Positions 38,529 through 50,800 of a DNA stretch of 64,000 bases are shown here, piece after piece. A program made the position numbers and the translations under genes. Numbering within the stretch: position 1 is the stretch's first letter; each line of letters starts with the position of its first letter. The DNA comes from Paramecium tetraurelia (Eukaryota > Ciliophora > Oligohymenophorea > Peniculida > Parameciidae). The DNA is taken from contig NW_001799599.1 of NCBI RefSeq assembly GCF_000165425.1, positions 190,715 through 254,714 on the forward strand, written 5' to 3'. The notes below the pieces were generated by a model. It had not been told where the DNA came from, did not search any database, and worked only from the letters and a program-made list of their open reading frames with translations.

Positions 38529-40915
38529 ATGGAATTTGTAACAGCATTAGTGTTCATTTTCATCGCCTGTGCTTGTGGCATAGTTTGGGCCATATTCAAT
38601 TGGATGGCTGTGCACAAACTGGAAATCCATCACAAACATGAAGGATTAACAGAATTACTTTAGGGAGCAGAATAAGAAAAGATTGAGACCTTGCTCGAGA
38701 TAGGAGAACACATATAAGATGTATTAGATTTAGTTAATTTAAGGGTGCATAAGCATTTTTAAAGGAAGAATATTCAGATTGCTCTGTATTTTTAGCAGTC
38801 ATGGCAGTATTGTTGATTGTATGTGAATTTATCATAATGTTAGTTTATTTCCCCATGGTCATCTTTGGCTTTTGTATTGGGAGCAGCAACATCGATGCTT
38901 TGTGGTTATTTGGGTATGGCAATCGCAACAGCAGCAAACTATAGAACAGCATTTTCAGCCATCACATCTTTAGCGAATGCATTTTAAGTATATACAAATT
39001 TAGAAATTATTAGATGGCCTATAGAGGAGGATGTGTGATGGGATTCTTATTGGTTTCGATATCATTGGCAATTCTCTCACTAATCATAATTATATACAAT
39101 GCTATAATTGTTAAAAGTGACGATAACAATTATGAGGACTTGGTAAGAATGTTTGATTATGTTGCTGCTTATGGATTGGGTGGATCAACATTTGCCTTGT
39201 TTGGTAGAGTAGGTGGTGGAATATATACAAAGGCTGCAGATGTTGGAGCCGACTTGGTTGGTAAGGTCGAGAAGAATTTACCAGAAGACAGTCCTAAAGT
39301 ACTAAATATCAAATTAATATTTATAGAATCCAGCCACAATTGCAGATAATGTGGGTGACAATGTTGGTGATATTGCAGGAATGGGAGCTGATTTGTTTGG
39401 ATCATTTGCTGAATCTACCTGTGCTGCCTTAGTAGTTTCATCAACTCAATTAAGAGTCCCATCTGAAGGTGGCTATTCGATTGAAATTGGATAATTGATG
39501 TATCCTTTGATGGTTTCAGCATTCGGAATTGGAATCTGCATATTAGTATCTGCTTATGCTGTTTACATTTCAAAAGTAAATCATATTAACAAAATTGAAT
39601 CTACTTTGAAACTTTAATTGTTACTTTCAACTATCGCCTTATCCCCAATTATTATCGGCATTGCTTATTGGGCTCTACCTGCTGATTTTGTAATGATAGC
39701 TGCAGATGGTTCAGTTCAATTAGCAGATCTAAAGCCATATCATGCCTTCATTTGTTCCTTACTCGGGTTATGGTCAGGATTGTTGATTGGTTATTTCACT
39801 GAATATATGACTTCACATTCTTACACTCCCGTAAGAGAAGTGGCCAAGTCTTGTGGTACAGGAGCAGCCACCAATATTATTTATGGTCTTGCATTGGGAT
39901 ATCTCTCAACAATAGTCCCAATCATAGCCATAGCAGTGACTGCATTATTATCAATGAAAATGCTCTCATTTTATGGCGTTGCATTGGCTGCCTTGGGAAT
40001 GTTATCCAATCTAACTATAGGATTGGCTATTGATGCATATGGACCCATTTCTGATAATGCTGGTGGTATTGCTGAAATGAGTGAATTGGGAGAAAATGTC
40101 AGAGAATCTACTGATGCCTTAGATGCAGCTGGTAACACAACCGCAGCTATTGGTAAAGGATTCGCCATTGGATCAGCTGCCTTAGTATCATTGTCACTTT
40201 ATGGTGGATATTTAACAAGAATATAGACCTACAAAGTAGGCGATGAATTCCCATTCTCAGAAGGTGCTAAAATTGATGATCCCATCATTTTTGCTATGTT
40301 GTTGATCGGTGCTATGTTACCATATGCATTTTCAGCCTTTACTATGAAATCAGTAGGAAAAGCTGCTCTTTAAATGGTCGAGGAAGTACGTAGATAATTA
40401 CATGAACACCCAGGAATCTATGCAGGAACTGAAGAACCTGACTTTAGAGCTTGTATTGCAATCTCAACCAAGGCATCATTAAAGGAGATGATTCCCCCAG
40501 GATTACTTGTAAAACATTGAATATTATATCATTATAGGTCATTGTGACTCCTACTGCAGTTGGATTACTCTTTGGACCATAGGCTGTGGCTGGTTTATTG
40601 CCAGGAGCATTTGTAAGTGGAGTATAAATGGCTATTTCTGCATCAAATACTGGAGGTGCTTGGGATAATGCTAAGAAATATATAGAAGCTGGTTTCTATA
40701 GAAATGATGCTGGTGAAGTTAAGAAGAAAGGCTCAGATGAACACAAAGCAGCTGTTATTGGTATATGATATTATATTATTTTAGGTGATACTGTGGGAGA
40801 TCCTCTCAAAGATACTTCAGGACCATCATTGAATATTCTAATTAAATTGATGGCAATCCTTTCGTTAGTATTGGCAGGAGCATTTTGTAAAACTGGATGG
40901 TTGTATTAAGGATGA
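38529..40915 (+). CDS. Vacuolar-type H+-translocating pyrophosphatase, K+-dependent type
   Basis: 743 aa with six introns (38721-38743, 38818-38842, 38988-39013, 39299-39326, 40509-40537, 40761-40784) and an exact frame. It couples pyrophosphate hydrolysis to H+ pumping, typically in acidocalcisomes or vacuoles. About 15 membrane helices are expected. Catalytic signatures are present: [18 protein letters not shown] (about 203-221), [18 protein letters not shown], and near the end [17 protein letters not shown]. The motif [18 protein letters not shown] (about 500) has Ala rather than Lys at the diagnostic position, marking the K+-dependent type I enzyme. The start gives a first helix at once ([17 protein letters not shown]), with no signal peptide beyond it. 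Confidence 0.97.
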
Positions 40916-41042
40916 TCACATATAATTTAATTTATTCAAATAAATATCAACAATTATTAAACTATCGTATTGGATTCTAAACTCAAAGCATAAAATCACA
41001 ATTTGAACAATTAGAAACACATACCTTTGAGTGAGGATTCTA

Positions 41043-41411
41043 ATGAAGATTTCAAAATTAAATGATGCTTAAAAATCTAGGATGCTCTATCGATTATTAT
41101 GCTGTTCATTGGACGATGATCCAAGAGACTATACAGTTTTAGATTACAAAAATATTTGCAAATTGTATTTTAAGTACTTAAGTTGATGGATCCATTATTG
41201 ACTCGGTCTCTAGTTAAAGGATACCGAAGATACTAGGATAAAAAATGCAGGAATAGGAATAGATGTAAGATTATGGGAAGAGAGTGTAACATTCCAAGAA
41301 GGTATAAAATTGAATAAAATAGCCAGAGGTAAAATCAACTCTATCAAAATATATATGGGCGTACCAGTTGTTTATACCTAATACGTTGTAGTAAAAATGT
41401 AATCAAAGTGA
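41043..41411 (+). CDS. Small ORF with two in-frame TGA codons, identity unclear
   Basis: The frame starts MKISKLNDAQKSRMLYRLL and ends VVVKMQSK at a TGA. Composition on both sides of the middle is protein-like (DDDPRDYTVLDYKNIC; GIGIDVRLWEESVTFQEG). Two TGA codons fall in frame at about 41177-41192, five codons apart. No intron of the size used in this genome removes them while keeping frame: candidate GT-AG pairs give 32, 40, 48 or 63 nt. The options are a decayed gene, an atypical intron, or selenocysteine read-through (see the hairpin just downstream). If translated whole it would be about 122 aa. No family recognised. Confidence 0.4.
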
Positions 41412-41419
41412 AAACAATG

Positions 41420-41460
41420 ATGTTTGAACAGTATAAGGGAACTTTACGCTGTTCAAACAT
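41420..41460. repeat. Perfect 12-bp inverted repeat, hairpin with 17-nt loop
   Basis: ATGTTTGAACAG at 41420-41431 and its exact complement at 41449-41460 flank a 17-nt loop. It begins 8 bp after the TGA that closes the small ORF with two internal TGA codons. An ATGA precedes the central stem, and the loop contains AA pairs. A TGAC follows the 3' arm after two T bases. This partly recalls a eukaryotic SECIS element, but the expected non-canonical quartet is not cleanly aligned. It could equally be a transcription or 3'-processing structure. Confidence 0.75.
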
Positions 41461-41799
41461 TTGACTTAGGATGTTCTTACTCTATGAAAATAACTAACCT
41501 AAAAACCCTATACCATGATTGACAAAAAAAGCCAAGGCATTATTGTATTCTATCTAATCAGTACCCGAAACCCTGTTTAAACTTGAAGATTGATATAAAT
41601 TACCCTCAAAAATTTATTTATTGAAAGAGTCAATAAAACTTTCTATTAATCTTTATTAAATATTGAACATTTTTGTGACATTTTGAGAGTTTGTATGAGG
41701 TCTAATATTAGTACTTAATTTTTGAAGTTCATTTATAATGAAATCAACTCCAAAAGATGATAAGTGAAAATATGAAAATATTAAAGTTATATACATTTA

Positions 41800-42210
41800 T
41801 CATAGATCTTCTATTTAAAAACTTTATTTCTCCTTGATGAACTCTTTCAAATCTTTTAGTGTACGATCTCTTTAGTATTTAATTATTTCAAGTTTTCCTC
41901 CTTTTTTTTTATAGAATAATAAAGTGGGGAATCCCTTAACTTCTACTAAGTCAGTCTTATGTTTAGTCCAATCCATCTCAGCTATCACCACATACTCACT
42001 ATATGCGTATATTTTTGCTAAAGCTTTGTATATTTCATCCATATTTTTGCAAAGACTGCACCAGGGTAGATGGAATTTCACTAAAACATCTTGTTTTGAA
42101 TCCAAAACGATAGATTTGAAATTATCTGATGTTAATTAAACGACCTATTCTTTAATGTCATTTTCAGCCAACACTGTCATAAATATGACCAATAGTACTA
42201 AATATTTCAT
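41800..42210 (-). CDS. Secreted single-domain thioredoxin / PDI-like protein
   Basis: 136 aa in one exon. An N-terminal signal peptide (MKYLVLLVIFMTVLAEN) is followed by one thioredoxin fold with the redox site LPWCSLCKN (CxxC), the core strand VVIAEMDWT and the cis-proline motif GFPTLLFY. The C-terminal helix is LKDLKEFIKEK. The WCSLCKN active site and secretion signal point to a disulfide oxidoreductase of the ER or secretory route. No KDEL-type retention signal is seen (the end reads QSFQIEDL), so it may be exported or held by a partner. It is shorter than typical multidomain PDIs. Confidence 0.9.
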
Positions 42211-42846
42211 TTGAAAATATAAATATTTAGAAATTATTTATTAAATAAATTTATATAGATAATATTTTTTCAATACTTGTCATCTTTCATATATAACTTG
42301 TAATTAAGAATAATTATAATTTTATTAATTAAATTTCTTACAAAATTGATTATCTCACTTTGTGGATACTAGTATATAAATTTATAACATATGTTTTTTT
42401 AATAATCTAAGACATAAATAAAATAAGAATAATATTTCCAGAAATCTTTGTAATAAACTCATAAATTTGTGTTTTTATACTCTGGCAATAATAATAAATT
42501 GTATTCACCTATAGAGATTAATTTATTTTAGAAATTTATTTTAATACTACCTCTCAAAATCTCACAGAGTGTCATAATTTCAACTTTTTTATAAGGTTTT
42601 TCTCATATAACTGTATCCCATACTTCCTTAACAAAATTGTGGGATTCTTAGATTGTTGAGAATAAGTAAGCCGATTTATACAATAAATATGAATATGTCA
42701 TTGAAAATTATAATTGCATCCTATTGAAATATTCTTTTCTCTAACAACTTTCCGATTATATCAAGAGAAGATTCTGCTGATATATTAAATTTATATACAA
42801 TGTATAATATATGTATATATTAACATATATTACAATATAATTAAAA
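42211..42846. other. AT-rich intergenic spacer, about 640 bp
   Basis: No sustained frame, repeat or RNA gene was recognised. It lies between the divergent start codons of the thioredoxin-like gene and the small plus-strand gene. Confidence 0.5.
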
Positions 42847-43315
42847 ATGACAATAAGAATGAATAGAAAAGTACAAAGGTCTTGAAAATTGTGATTTATA
42901 GTTTGTTTGTTTCGTTAATGTTAAGTGAATAAGGTCAAAAATTAATGATTCATTTGATGACTGCTTTCTTAGGCATTTTAATTACAAAGCAATTAAGGGA
43001 ACCCACCCTGGAGGTGACATATTTAAATTATCCGCTGCTAAGAGCAAAAGAAATAGGGTTGTCATCCATCCTCAATCATAGGGGTAAACTATCAATAATT
43101 CATACTTAATAGAGAGATATTATTAAACTTCAGGCATTTTAAATGAGGAAAAATAATTAACAAAAAATAGCCAGTTATTTTTTAATACTAACTGCTTGAA
43201 TTAAAACTTGTTGCTCTAATCGATCTAACTCTACTTTGATAACCATGGCTTTAGAAAAGTGAGTATCTACTGTTTAATTTGATATTAGAAACGAGATTTT
43301 GGCATAGTTGTATGA
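42847..43315 (+). CDS. Hypothetical small protein, about 138 aa, one apparent frame break
   Basis: Not recognised by name. Start MTIRMNRKVQ, introns 42879-42901 and 43259-43288. The frame breaks at a run of five A around 42937-42941. One more A would make the reading continuous (SEQGQKINDSFDDCFLRH) and the total an exact multiple of three. The rest is strongly protein-like: KAIKGTHPGGDIFKLSAAKS, RNRVVIHPQ, then LLLQSIQLYFDNHGF. A second frame overlapping the same stretch is also open, so the assignment rests on composition and on the intron fit. There is no signal peptide. Confidence 0.55.
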
Positions 43316-43375
43316 TATAAATACGAATGGATTTTTCTTTTGTAAAATAACATTTTAATTAAATTAACACAATCA

Positions 43376-43664
43376 ATGGGATCTTGCTCCTCAAAAAAAG
43401 TATAAACACATCATACTCTGCCTCTCAACACTTAGACAACATGTGCTTACGCTCATTCTCGAATGACTTGGGCAGATAAATGCATACAGCAACCAAAAGA
43501 ACGAATAATTCAACCCTACGACCCTAACAGTTCAAATACAATTTATATCATTAGGTCTCCAACATTAGTATAATGTAGAAGTAGAAGGCGTAATTTTTGA
43601 CATCATAGCCCCTCCAGACCTTTTGGATGATGATAACTTAGAACCTATTGAAGAAGAAGAATGA
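43376..43664 (+). CDS. Small N-myristoylation-candidate protein, 87 aa
   Basis: Starts MGSCSSKKVQTHHTL, matching the Gly2/Ser6 myristoylation pattern with a nearby Cys for palmitoylation. One 25-nt intron (43530-43554) joins PYDPNS to LQHQYNVEVEGVIFDII and gives an exact frame. The C-terminus is very acidic (LLDDDNLEPIEEEE). The family is not recognised. It probably associates with membranes, which is inference from the N-terminus. It begins 60 bp after the preceding gene on the same strand. Confidence 0.75.
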
Positions 43665-44279
43665 GCTTGAATTTTTTTGATACCCACTTCGTATCTATAT
43701 ATGAAATTTAATTATAACATTTATCTTTGTGGTCATCCTAGAAAAGAAAACAAGCTTAATTTTAATTTTCTCTAGAAAACATGTTCTCAAAAATCAGAAC
43801 TCAAGAATATTCTTGTATTCGAGGGAAGTTACAATAGAAATCAAAAACAGGATATCTATCCAAAAAATAAGGAATTGAACACATTTTAAAGTTCTTATGA
43901 TTTTTTTTTGAATATTTTTATGCTGAAATTTAATATATTGTTGATTATATCTAAATTGAAGATGCCATTAGGGATCATGATGGAAATTTTGTGTTTTTTA
44001 TAGTAAATATATCCCAATATAAACTCTTATGAACTAGAAATTTTTATAAAATATTCTATAAGTGTAATTTCCCCATAAATTAATAGCAAAATTCATTTTT
44101 TCAATAATATCTTTACTTTATTAAAGGTTATAAATTGTCATCAATTTTTATATCATGATAATTTGTTTAATTGATAGTGCATGAAGCTATAAGTTGATAG
44201 ACTAATAAAATCACTGAAATAACGCTCTAATTAATAAAAAAATTAATATAAAAAAAGCAGAAAATAAATACTTAATAAT
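43665..44279. other. AT-rich intergenic spacer, about 615 bp
   Basis: It separates two convergent genes, so it should hold only 3' flanks. No sustained frame or repeat was recognised. Its length is unusual beside other convergent pairs here (21 and 29 bp). Confidence 0.5.
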
Positions 44280-46233
44280 TCAATTTGTTGTTTTTAAATT
44301 CTAAATATAATTGCAGTAGTATGCTTCTGAAATATTCCATCTTGCTTCCATGTTATAAGTCAAACATTTCGTAATGAAATCTTTGCATTCTTGTGAAATA
44401 TTTGGTTTCTAAGGAAATTTAACCTAATAAGAGTTTAAAATCACTCTTTCCTAAATGATAATCATAAATGTTACCTAAGCTATTCTTTCCTAGGACATAC
44501 CATCTCCAAACGGTTTTTTGCCATAAACCATTTCAAATAAAATAACTCCAACCGACCATACATCAACTTTAGTACTAATTTAAATGTTTTGCTGTTCCAA
44601 AAAGCATTCTGGAGGCAAGTACCAATACGTTCCTAATCCTTGGGAAGTTAATTCCTGTCTAGTGGTATCGTAGTCTAAAACCTTACACAACCCAAAATCA
44701 GTAATCTTGACTTCACCCTTATGAAATAAAATATTTTGCGGTTTCAAATCATAATGGATGATTTTAGTAGGACTGCAACTCATGTAATGTAATGCTGCCA
44801 ACACTTGACGAATAATGAGCTTTGCTTCCTTTTCTGCTAAGATTTTATACTTCTTCAAATGCTAATTTAAATCTGTTCCATCACAAAATTCCAATACTGT
44901 ACTATTTGTTATAATTATGATTTCAATACCAAAAGGAATCTTAATCGATCTCTTAAGTGTCATATAAGGATACTATATTAATATGTTTCAATCTCTTGTG
45001 AATATCATTCTCCCTGAGTGCATGTTTGATGTAATTATTTTTTGCATTTTCATTCCATTATGGATTTAAATAATGAATTTTACAAGCACAAACTCTAAAT
45101 TCTTGTAAATCAAATGATTTGTAAACTTCAGAGAATCCTCCTTTGCCCAACAACCCTAAAGTTTAGTATCTCTAAGCAATCAATGGCCATTTTGGTTCTG
45201 CCCTATAATATCGACAACTAAATATAGTGTAGAGTGTTTACCCCTGTTCTTCCATGAATCTCCTTGTTTTGTATGCCAATTATTGCTTCTCTTCTTCTAG
45301 TTTTTATAGTTTCAATCTCAGTTCTTCTTCTTCTTTCTTGAGAATGCTCAATTGGAACTAGATTCTGAGTTTCCTTTGATTGTTATCTAAATCTCCATTC
45401 TATAGGTCTAAATCAAAGAGTAGTTTAGTTTATTTATCTTTTTGTATCTTTGATAAGGATTTGTCTTTAATTTCATTTTTTTATTTTTCTAATTCATTTC
45501 TTTCATTTTCTAATTTTTATAAATTTTATTTAACTTATTTAATTTCATAACCATCTTACCATTCCTCTACAAACCTCACATTATTTCTAGAACTAACAAA
45601 CTCACCCAATCTATAACGTTCCCTCTCGAGATATTCCCTCATTTTTTCCCGCTTTAATTCCTCTACTTATTTTAAGGCCTCTGCAAACACTACTTATGTT
45701 CTCTTCTTAAAAGCATTGTGCTATTGAATTAACTCTTAACGCTCGTTTTCTAGTTGCTGTTTCTCCTATCTTAATTGCTTTTCCACTTATTCTTTCTCCA
45801 TCAATTTTTATTACAATTTGTTGGCTTCATCATCATTCTGTTTTTAAACTGATTACAAAATAACTTTACTGTCCTTTGGCTTAACAAATGAACTTTTATC
45901 ATTCCCTTAAGCTTTTTGCTTACCTTCTTCTGTGTTTTTTAACTACAATGCTTTACTCTAATTGCCCGCTTCATTGCTGACATCTTTGTTTGATTTCAAG
46001 TATTTGTAGATCGTTTAACAATTTGGTGGATTAGTTAATTGTAATTAAATGTTATCATTGGATGATTCATCATCACTTTTTAATTTGAGAGACATCTTTT
46101 TCTTCGGTAACTCTGAATCCATCTTTCTCTTCCTGCTTATTCTTTGTCTATCCTGTGAATTTTCAGGATTTTGGTTAAAATAATGGGTTATCAACTATTA
46201 TCCTGAATTCGACTATTGTATTTCTTCTGACAT
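44280..46233 (-). CDS. Tousled-like serine/threonine kinase
   Basis: 633 aa with introns at 44902-44929 and 44451-44474 and an exact frame. Tousled-like kinases phosphorylate the histone chaperone Asf1 and act in chromatin assembly during S phase. The N-terminus is basic ([17 protein letters not shown]), fitting nuclear import. Residues about 130-340 form coiled coils, as in the family. The kinase domain has [17 protein letters not shown] (P-loop), the family-specific [20 protein letters not shown] (about 483), DFGLCK, and the diagnostic [18 protein letters not shown] activation segment. All catalytic residues are present. Length is near the family norm. Confidence 0.95.
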
Positions 46234-46333
46234 TTTAGTGTGTTTTTTATTATTATTATTATTTGTACGCACCTCAACATAAAATGATAATAAGAATTAA
46301 GAAATAATACAAAAAAGGTTCAATACTATAAAA

Positions 46334-47121
46334 TCAAATTCTCTTTTTTGAACCCTAAATTGAGCCATCATTTTTTTAAGCCCTCCTCTACGATATAAGT
46401 TTTCCATAAGCCTTCATCACCTTCTCTCCTTCCTCCTTCTTCTTTGGATCATTCGCCATCAAAGCATCCAACAACTTCTATCTCCTTATTGTACTTATGA
46501 TCAAACTAAAAGGCAGATTCTTATTAATTGGTTAATTGCTCCCGTGTCCTAAACGCCCATTTATCATGTCTCAATATTAATAGACTCTCTTACCTTTAAA
46601 AAAGTCAATCACCATTGTCTCCTTTGAATTGCTTTTGCCATCTCCGTTTTTATTTTTAATAATTTCCAAGAATTCTTTAAATTCAATAGAACCATCATCA
46701 TCAACTGTGTAAATGAGCTTCTTAACATCCTCTCGTGATTCGGCTATGCCCAACGAGATCAACGGTTCCTCCAATTCATCTATGCCAATCGACTCTAATC
46801 ATTTTAATTGCAACTTTATACTTGATCCGTCCTCATCCAAAGAGTTGAAGTATTGTTTTAATTGAGAACGCTCTTTGTCATTAAAGTCAATCAAATGCTT
46901 ATTCTTTCTCTTCAATAGCCAGTGTCTCAACATTGCCTCTTACTTCACCTTAGTAATCAAAGCTTTACCAGTTTCGAATCTTACTCATAAAATTCTTTTA
47001 TTCTCTTATTCTTCTTCGCTATCAGCTCCTCATATGTTATATTCTCCAATCCTTATGTTTTTATCATTTCTCCAATCTATTCATTTGAATAATTCGTAAA
47101 GTCCATGTTATCATAATCCAT
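46334..47121 (-). CDS. EF-hand calcium-binding protein, 238 aa
   Basis: Three introns (46949-46968 of only 20 nt, 46795-46821, 46570-46593 ending GAG) give an exact frame. The first EF loop is DEDGSKSIGIDE, canonical in spacing. After SLGIAESREDVKKLIYT a second, shortened loop follows (VDDDGSIEFKEFLEI). The N-terminus starts MDYDNMDFTNYSNEQI and is acidic, while the C-terminal tail is basic (KKKEEGEKVMKAYGK). It probably senses calcium and binds a partner with its tail. Resemblance to calcineurin B or centrin-like proteins is only general. A kinase gene starts 100 bp beyond its 3' end. Confidence 0.85.
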
Positions 47122-47821
47122 TTTATATTATATATATCAAATTATAAACAAACATATTTTATGCTATTCATTATATCTTTAATACCATATGAATATCATC
47201 ACAGTTATAAAGTTATGAATATCCAAAATTTAGTGAAAACCTCAATTACTTAATGACAGATATGCAAATTTAATATACACATTGGTATAATATTGAAATT
47301 CATGATTGATTAGGATATAAATCTGGAAAATCTTCAGAACTTATAAGACTCTTATTTTAATATTTTCTTTAGTATCTCTTTTCTTCTACCTTGACTGAAA
47401 AAATAATAAATTATATATCTAAAATATTAAGGTTTAGATTATTCTTTGCTAACTCAATTGTTTTGAAATATTTGGTTTAAAAAAATCGTCCAAAATACGA
47501 ATTAAGCGATTTCATAAATTAATTATGAAGTTTATATAATTAAATTTCTTATGAAATGTGAAGAACTCAAATAATTGCAGCATCTTTAATAATTTATAAT
47601 TATTTTAGTAGTTATTTCCCATAACTCAATAAACATCTTTAATTAATAAATGTTCACGATAATGTATTCAAAAGAGTTATTTCTTTATCATAGTTAAATA
47701 TATATTAATAACATTAAAGAACTCTTATATACGTCTATAAGATTTGCTTATCAATTTTTATGAATTCAAAAAAAGTAACAAAACATTTCTTATACGTATT
47801 TATTAAAATAACTCATCATAC
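47122..47821. other. AT-rich intergenic spacer, 700 bp
   Basis: It lies between the start of the EF-hand gene and the 3' end of the large coiled-coil gene, both on the minus strand, so it should hold the EF-hand promoter. No frame, repeat or RNA was recognised. Confidence 0.5.
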
Positions 47822-50800
47822 TCATTATTATGGCTTCTCGGATATTCTAAAACTGTTTCCAGGAGTAATTGGTGGTATCAACTCTAACATAGATGGGATT
47901 TATTGCTAAAGTTTTGAATACTTTTCTCTCCATCCTTCATTATCCTAGAAATAGTATAATAATTACTTGCAATAGATCTTCGCTGCTCTTACTTAAACGT
48001 TCTATTTCAACATTTAATTAACTTATAATATTTCTAAGTAAGTTCAATTCACTTTCATTTGATGTCACCTTTCTTTTCCATCTTTCTATTTCCAACTCTT
48101 AACCTGCTAATTTATTGTTTGATTCTAATTTTTCATTATACAATTTTTCTTAGTCTTAGGTTAGTTTTTGGAATCTTCTTCTCCAATCTTCAACTTCTTT
48201 TTCTCTTGCTTCAACTGTCTTCTCTAATATCTTGTAATCTAACTTCTCATTCTCTAATAATTATAATTAATATTGAGTGTTCTGTTTTTGCATGTTCTCC
48301 AATTCTATATTTTTCTAACCAATAACCTCATTCAAATAATTCACATGTTAGGTCAATTTATTCAATTCATTTTACAAATCATTCCATTGATCATCCTCCT
48401 TCTTGTTATCCTTCAATTGAATCTCATATTACTTTGTGACTTATCTATATTAATGGATATCATCCTCTTTACTTCTTAAAACATTCAATAATCTATTAAT
48501 TTCTTCTTATTATTATTCTTAATTAATTTATTCTTAATTCAATTGTTTCTTCTTATCTTCCAATTATCTTTATAACTAGATTATTTGTTATTTCAACTCA
48601 TCAATTTATTGAATCTACTTTTAAATTTATTCAAACAATCGTTTATTTTCGACTGTTAATGGTTGTAATTAATCAATCAATTGTTCATTTTAATGAATTT
48701 GTTATTTGTTCAATTCTAATTCTTAATTTTTATTCTTAAGCATGACCTTCAATCTTTCAATTTCACTAGACATCATAGCACATTTATTCTCCAATTTCTC
48801 TTATTCTCTCCTTGTCTAATCATACTGATTCTATAACTACTAATGCTTATCACTTAAATCCTAGTATTTTTCGATTTCTTAATAGAATAGTTCCTATAAC
48901 TTTCTGAATTCCTATTCAATTTATTGTAATCTCTTTATATCAATATCCTTATTATCTAAATCTCTTAATAATTTATCCTATTGTGTTTGTAATTCCCTTA
49001 TGTTTGCAACCAACTTTTAATTATTTTGAGTAAGATCCTCAATATCATTTTATTATTGTTTAATAATCATCTCCAAATTTTATTAATCTTTTAATTCGAT
49101 TTTGAATTAATCTATCTTCTTTCTATAATCTTCATTTTATTAAGAACGTTCATTTTCCAGATCTTAAAATCTTGTCTACCATAAGCTGATCTCTCTATTA
49201 TCATTATTTATTATTTCTCTGAGAAGTGTCACTTATTATTCTAATGGTTACAATTTGATAATATTTTATTCTAATTAACTAATTTAAGCATTAAGAATAT
49301 CGTTCTATAACTTTAATTCATTATTATCTTTCTCCAAGGAATTAATCTTACCGATCTAATCGTTTATCCTTTCCTCAAATTCAGGATATGAATCCAGCTT
49401 GTGTCTTTGAGTATTGATAGTCAATTCTAAAGAATTCAAATGCAATAAAAGAGATGCTATCTGTTTGTTAAGATTATTATTAAATATCTTCAATCTTTAT
49501 AATTCGTTCTTCTAATTGGCATCTTATTCTCTTGATTTCTCTATCTATTATTCATAAGACTATATCACAATTTGAATCTTATCTAAATCTGTTTTAAGTT
49601 ACTCACATTCCTTAACCTTCTTATTGAAAGCTATTCTTAATTAATTTGTATCTGACTCACTTGTCTACAAAGCCTATAATTCACTAAGAATATCTTGTTT
49701 CTTTCTATCCACATTTTAGAGATCCTTAACTAACTACCCATTGATATCCAGTTATTTCTTCAATTCAGATTCCAAAATCTGTATTCTTTATTCCAATTCA
49801 CTAATCTAGTCATCCTTAGTATCATCTATTTCCATTTCAAGTTCAACAATCTTCTATCTCATCTTTTCCACAGTATCTGACTTTTATTATACAAATTTTG
49901 CCTATGGATTATCCGACTTAATGCTCTTTTGTCTATTTAATTCATTAAATGCTCCAATTAATCGGGCAACTCTTGATTATGAAAGAATGAGCTCCTAATA
50001 TAGTTGAAGAGCCTTTTCCTTTTGTTATTCCTTTTCAATCTTGTAGCCTTCGATTTGATGAACTTCAAGAGTCAAGGAAAAGATCTTGGATCTTTATTAT
50101 TCAATTTCCTATCCTTGTTCTAAACTCTTGTTTTCTAATTATTATATAGTTGCTTTTTGTCCTTCACATCTCAAGACTAACTATTTGTATTTGTCATTAA
50201 TATTTTGCAATTAAGTGTTTTATTATTCTGAAGTTAGATATTTGTTTTTCCATAACTCAGATTCTTATCGTTTCTATTATAATAGTTAATTTAAGGCATC
50301 TAGCTCTCTTTAAGTGGTTTATATTTCAAACTTTCTATTTCTTAATAATGACTCATTGTTTAATTCCTAGGATATCAATTAATTTTATAATTTCTCAATC
50401 TATTTATTGTCTTATATGACAACTTTTTCAATTCTCTTAATGACAGGTGCTCCCTCAATCTTAATCTACCCCAATTCAAAGTTATTGTTGAAGTTTTTCA
50501 ATTCCTCTTAAAGTTTAATAATTCTTTATTATGAAACATCTAACAATCTCTATAATCTACTAATTTCAGAACAATTCTAGTTATATTTTTCTCTCCATTG
50601 TTCAGATCCACCCAATGTCTCTTAAAGTTCTTATCTAAGTGATTGTATTGTGCTTTATTATGATTTCACTCTTGCCTCATACTTTGATAATAAATTAATT
50701 CTAATCTTGCTATCATTCAACTCATTCTATAATTCGTTTCTATTTTATTTTAATTATTGTATTTGTAAGGCTTACTCTTTAACCAATTTTTCTTTCTCTT

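Noticed and set aside
42925-43185. Second open frame (LREPTLEVTYLNYPLL) over the small gene at 42.9 kb
   Set aside because: Less protein-like than the alternative frame, ends at an internal TGA without a fitting intron, and does not use the later intron at 43259-43288.
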